64,000 nucleotides of DNA from a virus. The notes beneath the pieces are model-generated. The model had not been told where the DNA came from. It searched no databases and saw nothing but the letters and a program-made list of their open reading frames with translations. Where the stretch lies: the IMG/VR virus record IMGVR_UViG_3300036800_000311, positions 1-64,000 of that record, one strand, 5' to 3'. Positions 41,772-50,324 of this stretch are shown in pieces. The position numbers and the translations under genes were made by a program. Within the stretch, counting starts at the first letter, position 1, and every line of letters starts with the position of its first letter.

Positions 41772-44527
41772 GCCCGATCTTCGAGCCGACCGTCCAGGAG
41801 TTCCGGCGGACCACGTTCCGTCTCGTCGGCCCTCGCGCCCTCGTCTTCCCGACCGCGCTGGAGGCCAACGTCGCCGTCCTCGCCCGCACGGACATGGTTG
41901 CCCGGCCGCTCCCCGTCGCGGACCTGCCTCACTCCCCCGACTTCGCGTCGGGATCCTGGACGGGACGCCTCGGCGACGCCGCCGACGGGACGCTTACCTG
42001 GCCGAACAAGGAGGCGACGGACGGCACGCCCTGGCGCTACCGCTTCTCCCCGACGGGGAAGCTGATGTGGCTGGAGGTCTACCTCGACGGGTACCTCGAC
42101 GCGACGCTCTGCATCACGAAGGTCACGACCGCCCGCGACCGCGTCGACGTCTACGCGACGGACGGCTTCTTCCAGTGCAAGTCCGCGTACGAGCGCGACT
42201 GGATCGTCGTCAAGGCCCCGAGGGACGTCATCGAGTGCGGGACCCAGGTGTGGGTCCCGGCGACCGCGGACGGCTTCCCCCCGGGGGCGCTCAACGCGCA
42301 GTGGACTACGACGGTGTTCGGAGGCGCGACGGTCACCATCGGCGCCTCCGGGGGCGCCGTCTTCACAGTTCCCGGAAGCCAGAGCGCCGCGATCTCCTCG
42401 AGCGCCTCCGTGGCTAGCACGGCGGCATGGAGTGCGACGTGCACCGTCCAGAACTTCGGCGGAGCGGGCCTCGGAAGCAACGCGGTGTCGCTGAGGATCA
42501 CGGAGTCGTCGGGGGACGTGTACTTCATTCAGGCTGGGAGTGGCGTCGTACTCTTCCAGGGCGGTGGTTCTGGATTCGGCCAGACGCAACTCGCGACCGC
42601 GCCGTCGTACGCACTCAGCATCGAGTCAGACGGCGAATGGATCTGGGGGTTCGTCAACGGCCAGCTTGTCGGCTGCGGGCGACGAAACCACGCGACCACC
42701 ACGTCGCTGGCGACGCAGATCAAGATGAACGCGACGAGCGGCTCCGCGGCGGCGATGACGGTCACTGGGGTCCTCGTTGAGTACCAGGCGCCGTTCCTGA
42801 TGCGCGGCTCCGACAAGGGCGACTACGTGCTCCCCGGGGGCGCGACGACGTATCCCGTCGGCGGCGTCCACGCCCGGTACTACAACGACCTCGACCTCCA
42901 GGCGACATCCAACCGACTCTCACTGATCATGGCGCCGACGCGCGGCCAGGCGTACGGCGGATCCTCCGGGACGCCGGAGTATCAGAACCAGCAAGACGCC
43001 CAGATCAACGGGCAGAGCAACCCGCTCCCAGGCGCCGCGACATCGAACTGGTCGTGCCGATGGTTCGGGGCGATCTGGCTGCCGCTCGGATCTGGGGACT
43101 TCGGGATGCAGATCGACCTGCCCGCCGCGTCGGGATGCGCCGTTCGGGTCTGGATCGGGAAGACCCTGTTCGGTACCCAGTTAGCAGACGGCTGGACGTT
43201 CGGCGCGAACCCCGGCGCGTACGGCTGGACGGTCTCCGCGTCCGCGCTCGCCGGAACGCTCCCCTACGGAGTCGGGACGGCGTCCCGGACCGGCTGGTAC
43301 CCGATCGTCGTCGAGTACGCCGTCGACGCGACCGCCCACGGCGCCCCGATCCTGAGGATCAACAACAGCCCGGCGACCTACACGGACCCCGGCGGGTCGG
43401 TGATCGCGTCCGGCGCGCAGACGACGCCCGTCCCGACGACGAGCCTCTCCCCGCTCGGATGCGTCGACAACCGCTACCAGGGGACGTCGCACTACGACCT
43501 CGTCCAGAAGACCGCCGCCGCCTTCGGCTACCAGGTCGCCGTCGAGCCGCAGTCGCTGGAGTCCGGCCTCTTCCCCGGCGTCCTCGCACCACGGCTCCGG
43601 GAGGGCCACGACACCGACGTCACGCTCGAGCCGGACGACACGAAGCGGGCGGAGAGCATGATCAACTACACGTCCGCCCTCGACGCGACGGACTTCGCCT
43701 CCTCGATCCAGGGGAACGGCGCCGGGTTCCAGTCCGGGAACACTGGGCAGCTCCAGGCGAAGGTCTACGACGCGCCGACGCTCTCCGCCTCCCTGTTCGA
43801 CTCCCAGGGCTGGCAGGACTCCGCGGACGCGTCGTACGTGTCGCTGCTCCAGGCGACGCTGAACTCCGAGCTCGGGCTGAGGCTCGGCCCGTGGCAGATG
43901 GTCGCCGGGGACCCCGCGGGCCGCCATCGCCTCGCGTACTCCTGGCCGCTCCCGAGCGCGCTGTCCCAGATGCGCTGGCGTCCCGGCGACGGCGTCCTGA
44001 TCCGAGCGAGGGACATCAACGTCTACGACGTCACCCCCCGTCAGATGCTCCTTATCACCCGGCAGATCCAGGAGGACGGGACCGTCGGCACCCAGGCCGG
44101 GTTCGCCGCACGCCCGAAGACCCCCGTCCAGGCGATGCGCAAGGTCGTCGCGTCCTCGCTCCGCCCGCAGCGGAACTACCAGCCGCAGATGGTCACGCTG
44201 ACCGGGACCTACGTCACCAGCACCGTCGCCGCCAACTCGACCGACACCGCGTTCTCCGCCATCGCACTGCTCCCCGGCGATCAGGTCATGAGCGCCACCG
44301 TCCGAATCGTCCTGAACTCTACGCCCGCGGTCGTCAATCTCTTCGTCAACGGAGCCGACCAGACGACCGTGCTAGGCGGACCATGGGGAGGGGCGGTACC
44401 GCTCGTGATCCCCATCAAGGCGGTCGCCGCGGTCTCGGGCGGAGGCGTCCTCTACGCGCAGGTTCACAACGGCAGCGGCGCGGCCTCGACCTTCCAGTAC
44501 CAGCTCCTCGTCGACGTCAAGCGCTAG
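41768..44527 (+). CDS. Minor tail / tail-tip protein
   Basis: 919 residues, ATG overlapping the preceding stop. It has a beta-rich N terminus and a central pair of carbohydrate-binding-like domains. The stretch VTLEPDDTKRAESMINYTSALDATDFASSI and the domain around RLAYSWPLPSALSQMRWRPGDGVLIR resemble baseplate/Tal-type proteins of siphophages. C terminus is a small beta domain (ATVRIVLNSTPAVVNLFVNGADQTT). Last forward gene of the tail operon; its stop is shared with a convergent minus-strand gene. Confidence 0.7.
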   Translation: MSPIFEPTVQEFRRTTFRLVGPRALVFPTALEANVAVLARTDMVARPLPVADLPHSPDFASGSWTGRLGDAADGTLTWPNKEATDGTPWRYRFSPTGKLMWLEVYLDGYLDATLCITKVTTARDRVDVYATDGFFQCKSAYERDWIVVKAPRDVIECGTQVWVPATADGFPPGALNAQWTTTVFGGATVTIGASGGAVFTVPGSQSAAISSSASVASTAAWSATCTVQNFGGAGLGSNAVSLRITESSGDVYFIQAGSGVVLFQGGGSGFGQTQLATAPSYALSIESDGEWIWGFVNGQLVGCGRRNHATTTSLATQIKMNATSGSAAAMTVTGVLVEYQAPFLMRGSDKGDYVLPGGATTYPVGGVHARYYNDLDLQATSNRLSLIMAPTRGQAYGGSSGTPEYQNQQDAQINGQSNPLPGAATSNWSCRWFGAIWLPLGSGDFGMQIDLPAASGCAVRVWIGKTLFGTQLADGWTFGANPGAYGWTVSASALAGTLPYGVGTASRTGWYPIVVEYAVDATAHGAPILRINNSPATYTDPGGSVIASGAQTTPVPTTSLSPLGCVDNRYQGTSHYDLVQKTAAAFGYQVAVEPQSLESGLFPGVLAPRLREGHDTDVTLEPDDTKRAESMINYTSALDATDFASSIQGNGAGFQSGNTGQLQAKVYDAPTLSASLFDSQGWQDSADASYVSLLQATLNSELGLRLGPWQMVAGDPAGRHRLAYSWPLPSALSQMRWRPGDGVLIRARDINVYDVTPRQMLLITRQIQEDGTVGTQAGFAARPKTPVQAMRKVVASSLRPQRNYQPQMVTLTGTYVTSTVAANSTDTAFSAIALLPGDQVMSATVRIVLNSTPAVVNLFVNGADQTTVLGGPWGGAVPLVIPIKAVAAVSGGGVLYAQVHNGSGAASTFQYQLLVDVKR

Positions 44528-44811
44528 CTCGTCGCGCTGCGCACCACGTAGATCGCCGCCGCCGCCGCGAGCACGAGCAGGACGATCAGTACGATCCCAG
44601 AGTGCGTGGCGGCCCCCAGTAGCGCCGCGAAGAGGGAGAGAAGACCCCAGGTCAGCCAGCCGTACCAGACGCGCTTCGGCAGGGATGCCTTCGGGGCGTC
44701 CGGAGTGGGCCACGAGCCGGTCTTGAGCGCGTGCTCCTCGGCCGGACTCAGGGAGTATCCGAGGGCCGCGGAGCGACGCAAGACGTTGATCTCGGCTTCG
44801 GTAAGCAGCAT
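44524..44811 (-). CDS. Small two-helix membrane protein
   Basis: 95 residues, AAAGGAA upstream of the ATG. Soluble N-terminal 40 residues (LTEAEINVLRRSAALGYSLSP), then two transmembrane helices (YGWLTWGLLSLFAALLGAAT; IVLIVLLVLAAAAAIYVV). Holin-like in topology, but a membrane accessory role is equally possible. Transcribed with the exported protein gene beside it. Confidence 0.6.
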   Translation of the reverse strand: MLLTEAEINVLRRSAALGYSLSPAEEHALKTGSWPTPDAPKASLPKRVWYGWLTWGLLSLFAALLGAATHSGIVLIVLLVLAAAAAIYVVRSATS

Positions 44812-44833
44812 TTCAGGTTCCTTTCTCGTGTCT

Positions 44834-45790
44834 CTAGGGCGTCACGACTACGGTGCCCGTCGAGGACGCCCAGCCGGGAACGCCGCCCCAGGCGGCCGTG
44901 ACGGACCAGGCCGTCACCTGGCCGGGCGAGGAGGCCTGGAGGTAGGCCATGTCCGTCATGCAGTCAGGCGAGAAGACCTCAGACGTCGGCCCGGCGGAGT
45001 AGTTCTGCGGGTCGTAGGCGACCTCCAGCGTGCAGGTCTTACCCAGCGGGACGGTCCCCGCCGACTGCCCCGAGAAGGAGATCGCGACCGACCCCGTCAG
45101 CGCGACCCCGTTCTGATCGACGCCCCCGGTCGTCATCACGTAGCAGGTCTCCGTCTCGTCGAGGTTCGGCTGGAGGTTCGGGGGCGCGTGCTCGCAGGCG
45201 ACCGGCGTCGCGGAGACGGACGTCGTCGTCCCGAACGGTACGATCGTCTCCGTGTCCGTCTCGGTCACGGCCGAGGCGGCGTTCGGGATGTACTCCGTCG
45301 TGACCTGGTAGGTCCCCGTCTCCGTGTAGGTGATCGGACAGGACGCCGCGCTGATCGCCCCGCCGACGTTCGTCGAGCAGTAGAGGCTCCGAGGTCCGCC
45401 GGGCGTCACGGACGAGTAGAAGTTCAGGATCCCCGACGGCAGCTGGTCCGTCGCGGCCAGGTTCGTCGCGGCACCCCCGACCGTCGCGGTCGCCGTCGCC
45501 GAGTAGGCGTAGGTCACGGCCAGCGGGTTCGTCGGCGACTGCGTGAAGGTCGGGTCGACGCCCGCCCGGTAGGAGACGGTCGGCTTGGGCCTCACGGCCT
45601 TCTTCCGCACGCAGCGAGCGACGCGGACCCGGACGACGTGGCCGTGGCGGCGCTCGCGGACGCGGACGAGCTTCCGTACGTATCCCCTCGGGCAGTGGCG
45701 GACCTTCGCGCGCGCGGACGATGCCCCCAGCGCGGACCCAGCGTAGGAGCCGACGGAGCAGAGTAGGACGATGAAGATCTTGCGAATCAT
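44834..45790 (-). CDS. Exported protein with Ig-like beta domains
   Basis: 318 residues; start chosen at the second Met (45790) because AGGGGG lies six bases upstream and a signal peptide follows at once (IRKIFIVLLCSVGSYAGSALGASSARA). Next comes an Arg/Val/His-rich basic segment with paired Cys (HCPRGYVRKLVRVRERR ... RCVRKK). Two or three beta-sandwich repeats follow (VTYAYSATATATVGG; TETGTYQVTTEYIP), as in bacterial Ig-like domains. It looks more like a host-type surface protein than a virion protein and may be an accessory (moron) gene. Confidence 0.65.
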   Translation of the reverse strand: MIRKIFIVLLCSVGSYAGSALGASSARAKVRHCPRGYVRKLVRVRERRHGHVVRVRVARCVRKKAVRPKPTVSYRAGVDPTFTQSPTNPLAVTYAYSATATATVGGAATNLAATDQLPSGILNFYSSVTPGGPRSLYCSTNVGGAISAASCPITYTETGTYQVTTEYIPNAASAVTETDTETIVPFGTTTSVSATPVACEHAPPNLQPNLDETETCYVMTTGGVDQNGVALTGSVAISFSGQSAGTVPLGKTCTLEVAYDPQNYSAGPTSEVFSPDCMTDMAYLQASSPGQVTAWSVTAAWGGVPGWASSTGTVVVTP

Positions 45791-45798
45791 GTGGTGCC

Positions 45799-45849
45799 CC
45801 CTTGGGTTTCGAATCATGTGGGCGCTCAGTATACTACGAGGAGGAAGGC
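45799..45849. promoter_or_regulatory. Divergent promoter region with CAGTATACTAC
   Basis: Between the minus-strand exported-protein gene and the plus-strand lipoprotein gene. CAGTATACTAC at 45827-45837 contains AGTATACT, which equals its own reverse complement and so presents a TATACT -10-like hexamer on both strands. The forward start site would be about 45842, just before GAGGAGGAAGG.ATG. No clear -35 on either side. An identical 11-mer lies at the other divergent region (55325-55335). Confidence 0.55.
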
Positions 45850-46926
45850 ATGTCGAAAAGATTTCTGCGCTCCGCTACGGCCGAGAGGCCGAGGGCGAGC
45901 GTATCCCCCGACCGGCGCGTCGGAGGACCGTACGCGAGCGCTCACGCTCCCCTGGGCCTATTCCTGGCCGTCGCCCTGACGGCGCTCGCGCTCGTCGGCT
46001 GCGGCGGGTCGAGTCACCCCGCGCACGGCTTCCGAACGGCGGTCGGAGTCCAGGCCCACAGCCCGACGTTCGGTCTACCCCCGAAGGGCGTAGCGCCGCC
46101 GCAGCGATCCGTCACCGCGACCGCGGAGATGTACGACTCCGTGACCATCTCGACGATCCCCGCCGCCGCTCGCGCCGTCGCGGGATACCTGCTCCCGTCG
46201 TCCTGGCCGACGTACGGGAACGGGTCGCTCGCTCGCGCGTTCCCCCACGCCGTCCGAGTTCCGATCGCCGTCCAGTCCTACGTGATCATCCGCGGGGTGA
46301 CGCTCGGCTGCCTCGACGTCGAGCCGGGGGACGCGGTCCCGTCGCAGGCTCCTGGCTGGGTCCGCGCGGAGCTCGCCGCCCACGTCAAGCCGTGCGTCTA
46401 CTCGAACCTCTCGGAGTGGGCTCAGGTCCGCTCCTACCTCGCCTCCGCGGGGATCACCCGGAGCTCCTACTACGCCTGGCTGGCGTACTGGACGTACCAC
46501 CCCGGGCTCGTCGGCGGATACGACCTCGTCCAGTGGACGAACCACGCCCTCGGGCGCAACCTCGACGAGAACACAGTCTCCCTCGCGGTCCTCGGAGCCA
46601 CCCCGAGGCCGCGGACGGTCTGCTTCGGCAAGAACGCCCAGGGCAGCGCGGCCTGTCGGAGGATCCACGCCGAGGTCGCCGGGTGGGCTCGGGGTCGCGA
46701 CGCGAGCGCTCGGGCGTTCGCCGCTCGCGGCTGCCCGAAGCTCGACCAGCGGGACACCTGGTTCGCGCAGATGCTCAAGAGGCACCCGCGGACGAAGACC
46801 GCGTACCGACGCGGCGCCCTCGCCGCCAGCCGCCGGGCGTACCGCCAGCGTGACTGCGCCACGTTCCTCGGGCGGCAGGAGAGCCTCGGGCGGCTCGTCG
46901 AAGAGACGACGAGACGATACTCGTGA
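45850..46926 (+). CDS. Lipoprotein with glycoside-hydrolase (GH25-like) domain
   Basis: 358 residues; ATG 45850 follows GAGGAGGAAGG. Long basic N terminus, then a hydrophobic segment ending in a lipobox-like LVGCGG (Cys near 50). Residues about 150-260 resemble the muramidase-type barrel of GH25/DUF1906 proteins: LGCLDVEPGDA, CVYSNLSEWAQVRSYL, YYAWLAYWTYHP and YDLVQWT. C terminus is basic. It could be a membrane-anchored wall hydrolase used in lysis or in excluding other phages. The domain call rests on motif style only. Confidence 0.55.
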   Translation: MSKRFLRSATAERPRASVSPDRRVGGPYASAHAPLGLFLAVALTALALVGCGGSSHPAHGFRTAVGVQAHSPTFGLPPKGVAPPQRSVTATAEMYDSVTISTIPAAARAVAGYLLPSSWPTYGNGSLARAFPHAVRVPIAVQSYVIIRGVTLGCLDVEPGDAVPSQAPGWVRAELAAHVKPCVYSNLSEWAQVRSYLASAGITRSSYYAWLAYWTYHPGLVGGYDLVQWTNHALGRNLDENTVSLAVLGATPRPRTVCFGKNAQGSAACRRIHAEVAGWARGRDASARAFAARGCPKLDQRDTWFAQMLKRHPRTKTAYRRGALAASRRAYRQRDCATFLGRQESLGRLVEETTRRYS

Positions 46927-47504
46927 GCGCGAAAGACGCGGGGGCGAGCGGCGGCTCGCTCCCGCTCTGGCAGAAGATCGTCGCGGCCGCCTACGTCGTC
47001 CTCGTCGTCGTCCTCGTCGTCGCGTTCTCCGGCCGGATCGGCCCGGACTTCTGGCCGCTGGACAGCTCGCGGGTCGGACCGAACATCGTCGCGGCGGTCG
47101 TCACCGTCCTGGTGATGACTCCCCTCGGCGTCCTCGTCTACCCGCCGACGCGGCGCTGGCTGGAGCTCCGCGTCGACCGCGTCGTCGCCCCGATCCACGA
47201 GCACCTCAGGCGAGCGCACGCGCACGCCGAGTGGCAGGCGCGAGCGACGGCGACGATGGTCCAGAGCCTGACCGGTGCCGCCGTCGCGCCGCACCCGCAC
47301 TTCGACGTCTCGCCCGCCGCGCGACGCGAGATCCCGATGGACGTCGTCGGCGCCGCACTCGCGGACCCGCTGACGGCCCGCCTCGGAGCCGGACCGGCCG
47401 CGCAGTTCCTCGCGACCGTCGGGGTCTTCGTCGGAGATCTATCCGCCGCGGCGCTCGTCCTGACGCTGACCAGCACCCCACCCCCGAAGGAGGAGAAGCA
47501 ATGA
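46923..47504 (+). CDS. Membrane protein, lysis-region
   Basis: 193 residues from GTG overlapping the previous stop (GTGA). Transmembrane helices at about 18-36 (VAAAYVVLVVVLVVAF) and 54-72 (IVAAVVTVLVMTPLGVLVY), then a charged amphipathic middle (RRAHAHAEWQARATATM) and a hydrophobic C-terminal segment. No family recognised; holin or spanin-like helper possible by location. Confidence 0.55.
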   Translation: MSAKDAGASGGSLPLWQKIVAAAYVVLVVVLVVAFSGRIGPDFWPLDSSRVGPNIVAAVVTVLVMTPLGVLVYPPTRRWLELRVDRVVAPIHEHLRRAHAHAEWQARATATMVQSLTGAAVAPHPHFDVSPAARREIPMDVVGAALADPLTARLGAGPAAQFLATVGVFVGDLSAAALVLTLTSTPPPKEEKQ

Positions 47505-48241
47505 GCCTGATCCACATCCCCGAGGAGGTCGTCGACGGCAAGCGCCTCGGACGGCACATGGACGCCCGCACGGCGACCAAGCGCGACGCTGGAGGGCCGC
47601 CGCCGATGGCGAGGACGATCGTCTCCGTCGCGCACAAGGCGTTCGGGCTTCCGCTGAACCAGGGGAACGTCGGGAAGTGCACCGCGGAGATGATCGCCGG
47701 GGCCTGCAACACCCGGCCGCACTACATGAGCAACCTCTCGCCGCTCCCGAGGACGCTCGGCGATCACGACACCGACAAGGTCTACACCCGGGAGACGGCG
47801 AACGAGGGGCAGCCCTGGCCCGCGAACGACCCCGGCGGAACCGGGATCTACGCCGCGGAGGCCGCGATCGAGCTCGGGATCTGCTCGGACTACCAGGTCG
47901 CGACGGACCTCGACGAGATGCTCCGCGCGCTCGTCTTGCGTCCCGTCGGGACCGGCATCAACTGGTACGACAGCTTCGACTCGCCAGACTCGAGCGGCGT
48001 CGTGACCATCACCCCCGGCGCTCAGGTCCGCGGCGGACACGAGATCGTCGCCGTCGCGATCGACGCCGTCGCCAAGCGGATCGGCCTCCCGAACTCCTGG
48101 GGCACGGAGTTCGGCGTCGCGATCCCCTCCTGCGGCGTCCCCGGCGGCTGCTTCTGGGTCCCGTTCGACGTCATGGACAGGCTCCTCGGGGAGGGCGGCG
48201 ACGTCGTCGTTCCCCGCACCGCCCGCGGCTGGCACGCCTAA
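47501..48241 (+). CDS. Papain-like (C1A) cysteine protease
   Basis: 246 residues, ATG overlapping the preceding stop, with AAGGAGGAG upstream. All papain-family landmarks are present: oxyanion Q54 and nucleophile C60 (NQGNVGKCTAEMI), His180 (GGHEIVAVAID) and Asn198 in NSWG (LPNSWGTEFG). No signal peptide or propeptide is evident. A peptidase of this family beside a holin-like gene might cleave wall peptides, host proteins or surface layers. Position suggests release, but an anti-host role is also possible. Confidence 0.8.
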   Translation: MSLIHIPEEVVDGKRLGRHMDARTATKRDAGGPPPMARTIVSVAHKAFGLPLNQGNVGKCTAEMIAGACNTRPHYMSNLSPLPRTLGDHDTDKVYTRETANEGQPWPANDPGGTGIYAAEAAIELGICSDYQVATDLDEMLRALVLRPVGTGINWYDSFDSPDSSGVVTITPGAQVRGGHEIVAVAIDAVAKRIGLPNSWGTEFGVAIPSCGVPGGCFWVPFDVMDRLLGEGGDVVVPRTARGWHA

Positions 48242-48273
48242 CCCTCAACCCCTCGAAGGAGAACCAACTCCCC

Positions 48274-48654
48274 ATGCTCAAGTTCACCATCCCGACGTGG
48301 CTCACCGTCATCCTCGGGCTCGTCGGAGGGATCCTGGAATACCTCAACCAGGCGAGCTTCCACCTAGCCTCGCCGTGGGGCCAGGTGATCACGTTCGGCC
48401 TCTACGCCGTCGGCGTCTTCGGGGTCTCCCCGCTGATCCACAACGCCTTCCGGAACGCGCTGCACATCTCCCCGCAGCTCGCTACGGTCATCACCATCCT
48501 CCTGACGCTCCTCGCGGCGGCGATCACGACGTTCTCGATCAGCGCCGACGTCAAGGGCGTCCTGGAGGGCATCGTCGCCTTCGCGGCGTTCGTCGGGTTC
48601 GGCCCGGCGCTCGGCGTCCTTCCTGGTCCAGCCGCCGCTCCTCCGGCGGTCTGA
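48274..48654 (+). CDS. Holin-like membrane protein
   Basis: 126 residues, GAAGGAG upstream of the ATG. Three to four hydrophobic helices (TVILGLVGGILEYL; VITFGLYAVGVFGVSPLI; ATVITILLTLLAAAITTF; GIVAFAAFVGFGPALGV). Size and topology fit a class I-type holin that would permeabilise the membrane at lysis, next to the protease and lipoprotein genes. Confidence 0.6.
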   Translation: MLKFTIPTWLTVILGLVGGILEYLNQASFHLASPWGQVITFGLYAVGVFGVSPLIHNAFRNALHISPQLATVITILLTLLAAAITTFSISADVKGVLEGIVAFAAFVGFGPALGVLPGPAAAPPAV

Positions 48655-48655
48655 G

Positions 48656-49288
48656 GTGGGGAACGCACTGAACACGTTCTCCCTCGGGGACCTCGCGGAG
48701 TACACGACTGAGGGCTCGTTTGGCCCGGACGACAGTCCGGACGGTCGCCTGTTCCTCGTCGGCCGCGACGATATCCACGGGGTCCTGACCCATCTGTACT
48801 CTCGCGTCTCGCTCTCGATCGAGGCGACGATGTTTGGGTTCGACGACGACGAGCTGAACCAGATCATCTGGTCGAAGGTTGAGGATCCGACGATCGTCGT
48901 CGAGCAGGTCCTTGACAGCTCGCAGGCGGGCGGGGTCCACGAGAAGAAGATCCTCGCGTCCGACGCCGCCGCCGACCCGGAGAGGTACGCGGCGGACTTC
49001 GTGATCATGCGGTCCGACTCGGGGCAGATCGTCCACACCAAGGGCGGCGTCCTCGACGGGGTGGTCGGGTACGAGGGGTCGACGAACTGGTCGGCCTCCG
49101 GCGAGGGCACTGGCATCGGCCTCCACGGGGCGGCAAACGCGCTGGGGTTCAAGGCGCAGGAGAACACGCTCTTCGTCTTTACGAACCGCGTCCTGATCGC
49201 CAAGCTCAGCGCCCGAATCCGCTACACGGCGATCCAGGGACGAGCGCGAGCCGCCGCTAAGGCCGCCGCTACCCCTTCGGCTCCGTAG
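48656..49288 (+). CDS. Phospholipase D-like (single HKD) protein
   Basis: 210 residues from GTG two bases after the previous stop. One HKD motif, H127-x-K129-x4-D134, followed by GSTNWS at 141-146 (VHTKGGVLDGVVGYEGSTNW), as in PLDc_2/Nuc-type enzymes. Upstream residues 40-100 form the usual alpha/beta core (LYSRVSLSIEATMFGFDDDEL). With a single HKD it should act as a dimer. It may be a nuclease or a phospholipase; at the end of the lysis region both are plausible. Confidence 0.7.
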   Translation: MGNALNTFSLGDLAEYTTEGSFGPDDSPDGRLFLVGRDDIHGVLTHLYSRVSLSIEATMFGFDDDELNQIIWSKVEDPTIVVEQVLDSSQAGGVHEKKILASDAAADPERYAADFVIMRSDSGQIVHTKGGVLDGVVGYEGSTNWSASGEGTGIGLHGAANALGFKAQENTLFVFTNRVLIAKLSARIRYTAIQGRARAAAKAAATPSAP

Positions 49289-49298
49289 TCCCGGAGCC
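49279..49298 (+). terminator. Hairpin at end of forward operon
   Basis: GGCTCCG / CGGAGCC, seven-base stem around the stop codon of the last forward gene. No T-run follows, so it is only a weak terminator candidate. Confidence 0.3.
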
Positions 49299-49455
49299 CT
49301 CAGAGCCTGGGGGGCGTGACACCCCTCCGGGATGGGCAATGGTCGACCTCGTTGTCGGCCAGCCTCTCCTCCCTCGGCCATCGGGCCGTCGGGTTCCTCG
49401 GAACTCGGCGGCCCTTTGGTCGTTCTAGGGGCGATACGCGCGACGGCTAGCTAGT

Positions 49456-49475
49456 AGCCCCGGCGGAGCCGGGCT
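49456..49475. terminator. Hairpin between convergent operons
   Basis: AGCCC-c-GGC GGA GCC-GGGCT, an eight-pair stem with one bulged base, just left of the last minus-strand gene. It lies in a 189-base gap between convergent operons, where a two-way terminator is expected. No T-run. Confidence 0.35.
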
Positions 49476-49477
49476 TC

Positions 49478-49849
49478 CTACTCGCTCCCCTGGTGATCGC
49501 TATGGTCGCGTGCACCCTCGCGGACGCCAGCGGCTGGCGTCTGCTCGCGTAGGTCTGTGAGGATCGGCCTGGTCACCCGGCGGACGGGCGGGTGGCGCCA
49601 GAGCGTCCGTAGTCCCCAGGCCGAGCCGTACGCGATCGCCGCGACGCCCACGAGCGCGAACGGGCCGAGCCAGATCGGTAGCACCCAGTGCAGGGGCGAG
49701 TGAACCCAGGCGGCGCCCGTGTCGGTTCCGTGTCGATTATGCGTTCGCCAGACCAACCCGACGATGAAGGTGGCCAGGAGGCCGCCCACGAACCAGACCG
49801 CCGCGAGGTTCGCGAAGAAGGCCCTGTTGACCTCCCAGCCGCGCCTCAT
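49478..49849 (-). CDS. Two-helix membrane protein
   Basis: 123 residues, ATG 49849 overlapping the stop of the upstream gene; longer upstream frame is noise. Two transmembrane helices (ANLAAVWFVGGLLATFIVGLVW; WVLPIWLGPFALVGVAAIAYG) with a His/Arg-rich C terminus. Last gene of the leftward operon. No family recognised. Confidence 0.6.
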   Translation of the reverse strand: MRRGWEVNRAFFANLAAVWFVGGLLATFIVGLVWRTHNRHGTDTGAAWVHSPLHWVLPIWLGPFALVGVAAIAYGSAWGLRTLWRHPPVRRVTRPILTDLREQTPAAGVREGARDHSDHQGSE

Positions 49850-50250
49850 GCGGTGTACGGCTGGCTGTAGACGTAGATCGCCCGCCAGCCTCCGTAGTAG
49901 ACCTCGCCGGGGGACGCGGCGATCCGGTACGTGTGCCCGGAGTACATCGCGAACAGCGGGACGGCCGTCGTCGGGTTCGCGGTGCTCACGCCGGAGGACT
50001 GGCACGAGCCGGAGATCGTGTACCAGTTCCCGTTCGCGTTGTAGACCTGACCGCAGGCCGTGACGGCCTTGTAGAGGTTGTACTGGGAGCCTCCGCAGCT
50101 CACCCCGGCGTAGTTGCTGGCGCCGATCTCGGCGGTCGCGGAGCAGTTGAGGCCGCTGAACTGGGTCGTGGTCGCGGACGCGGTGGACGCCAGGGCGAGC
50201 GCGGCGACGAGCGCCAGGGCGAGGATGGTGATGCGGCGTGCGTGGGGCAT
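49846..50250 (-). CDS. Small exported Cys-containing protein
   Basis: 134 residues; start ATG 50250 chosen because GAAGGGAAA precedes it and a signal peptide follows (RRITILALALVAALALASTASA). Mature part of about 105 residues is Ser/Tyr/Gly-rich with four Cys (LNCS, VSCGG, TACG, GSCQ), probably disulfide-bonded and beta-rich (HTYRIAASPGEVYYGGW). A phage-encoded secreted protein in an early-type operon could affect the cell surface; function unknown. Confidence 0.6.
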   Translation of the reverse strand: MPHARRITILALALVAALALASTASATTTQFSGLNCSATAEIGASNYAGVSCGGSQYNLYKAVTACGQVYNANGNWYTISGSCQSSGVSTANPTTAVPLFAMYSGHTYRIAASPGEVYYGGWRAIYVYSQPYTA

Positions 50251-50324
50251 GGGTCGTTTCCCTTCTAGTTGGGTTGGCGGGGAGGAAGGTCCGACAGGGA
50301 ACCGCAACATACGAGCCTGAGAAG

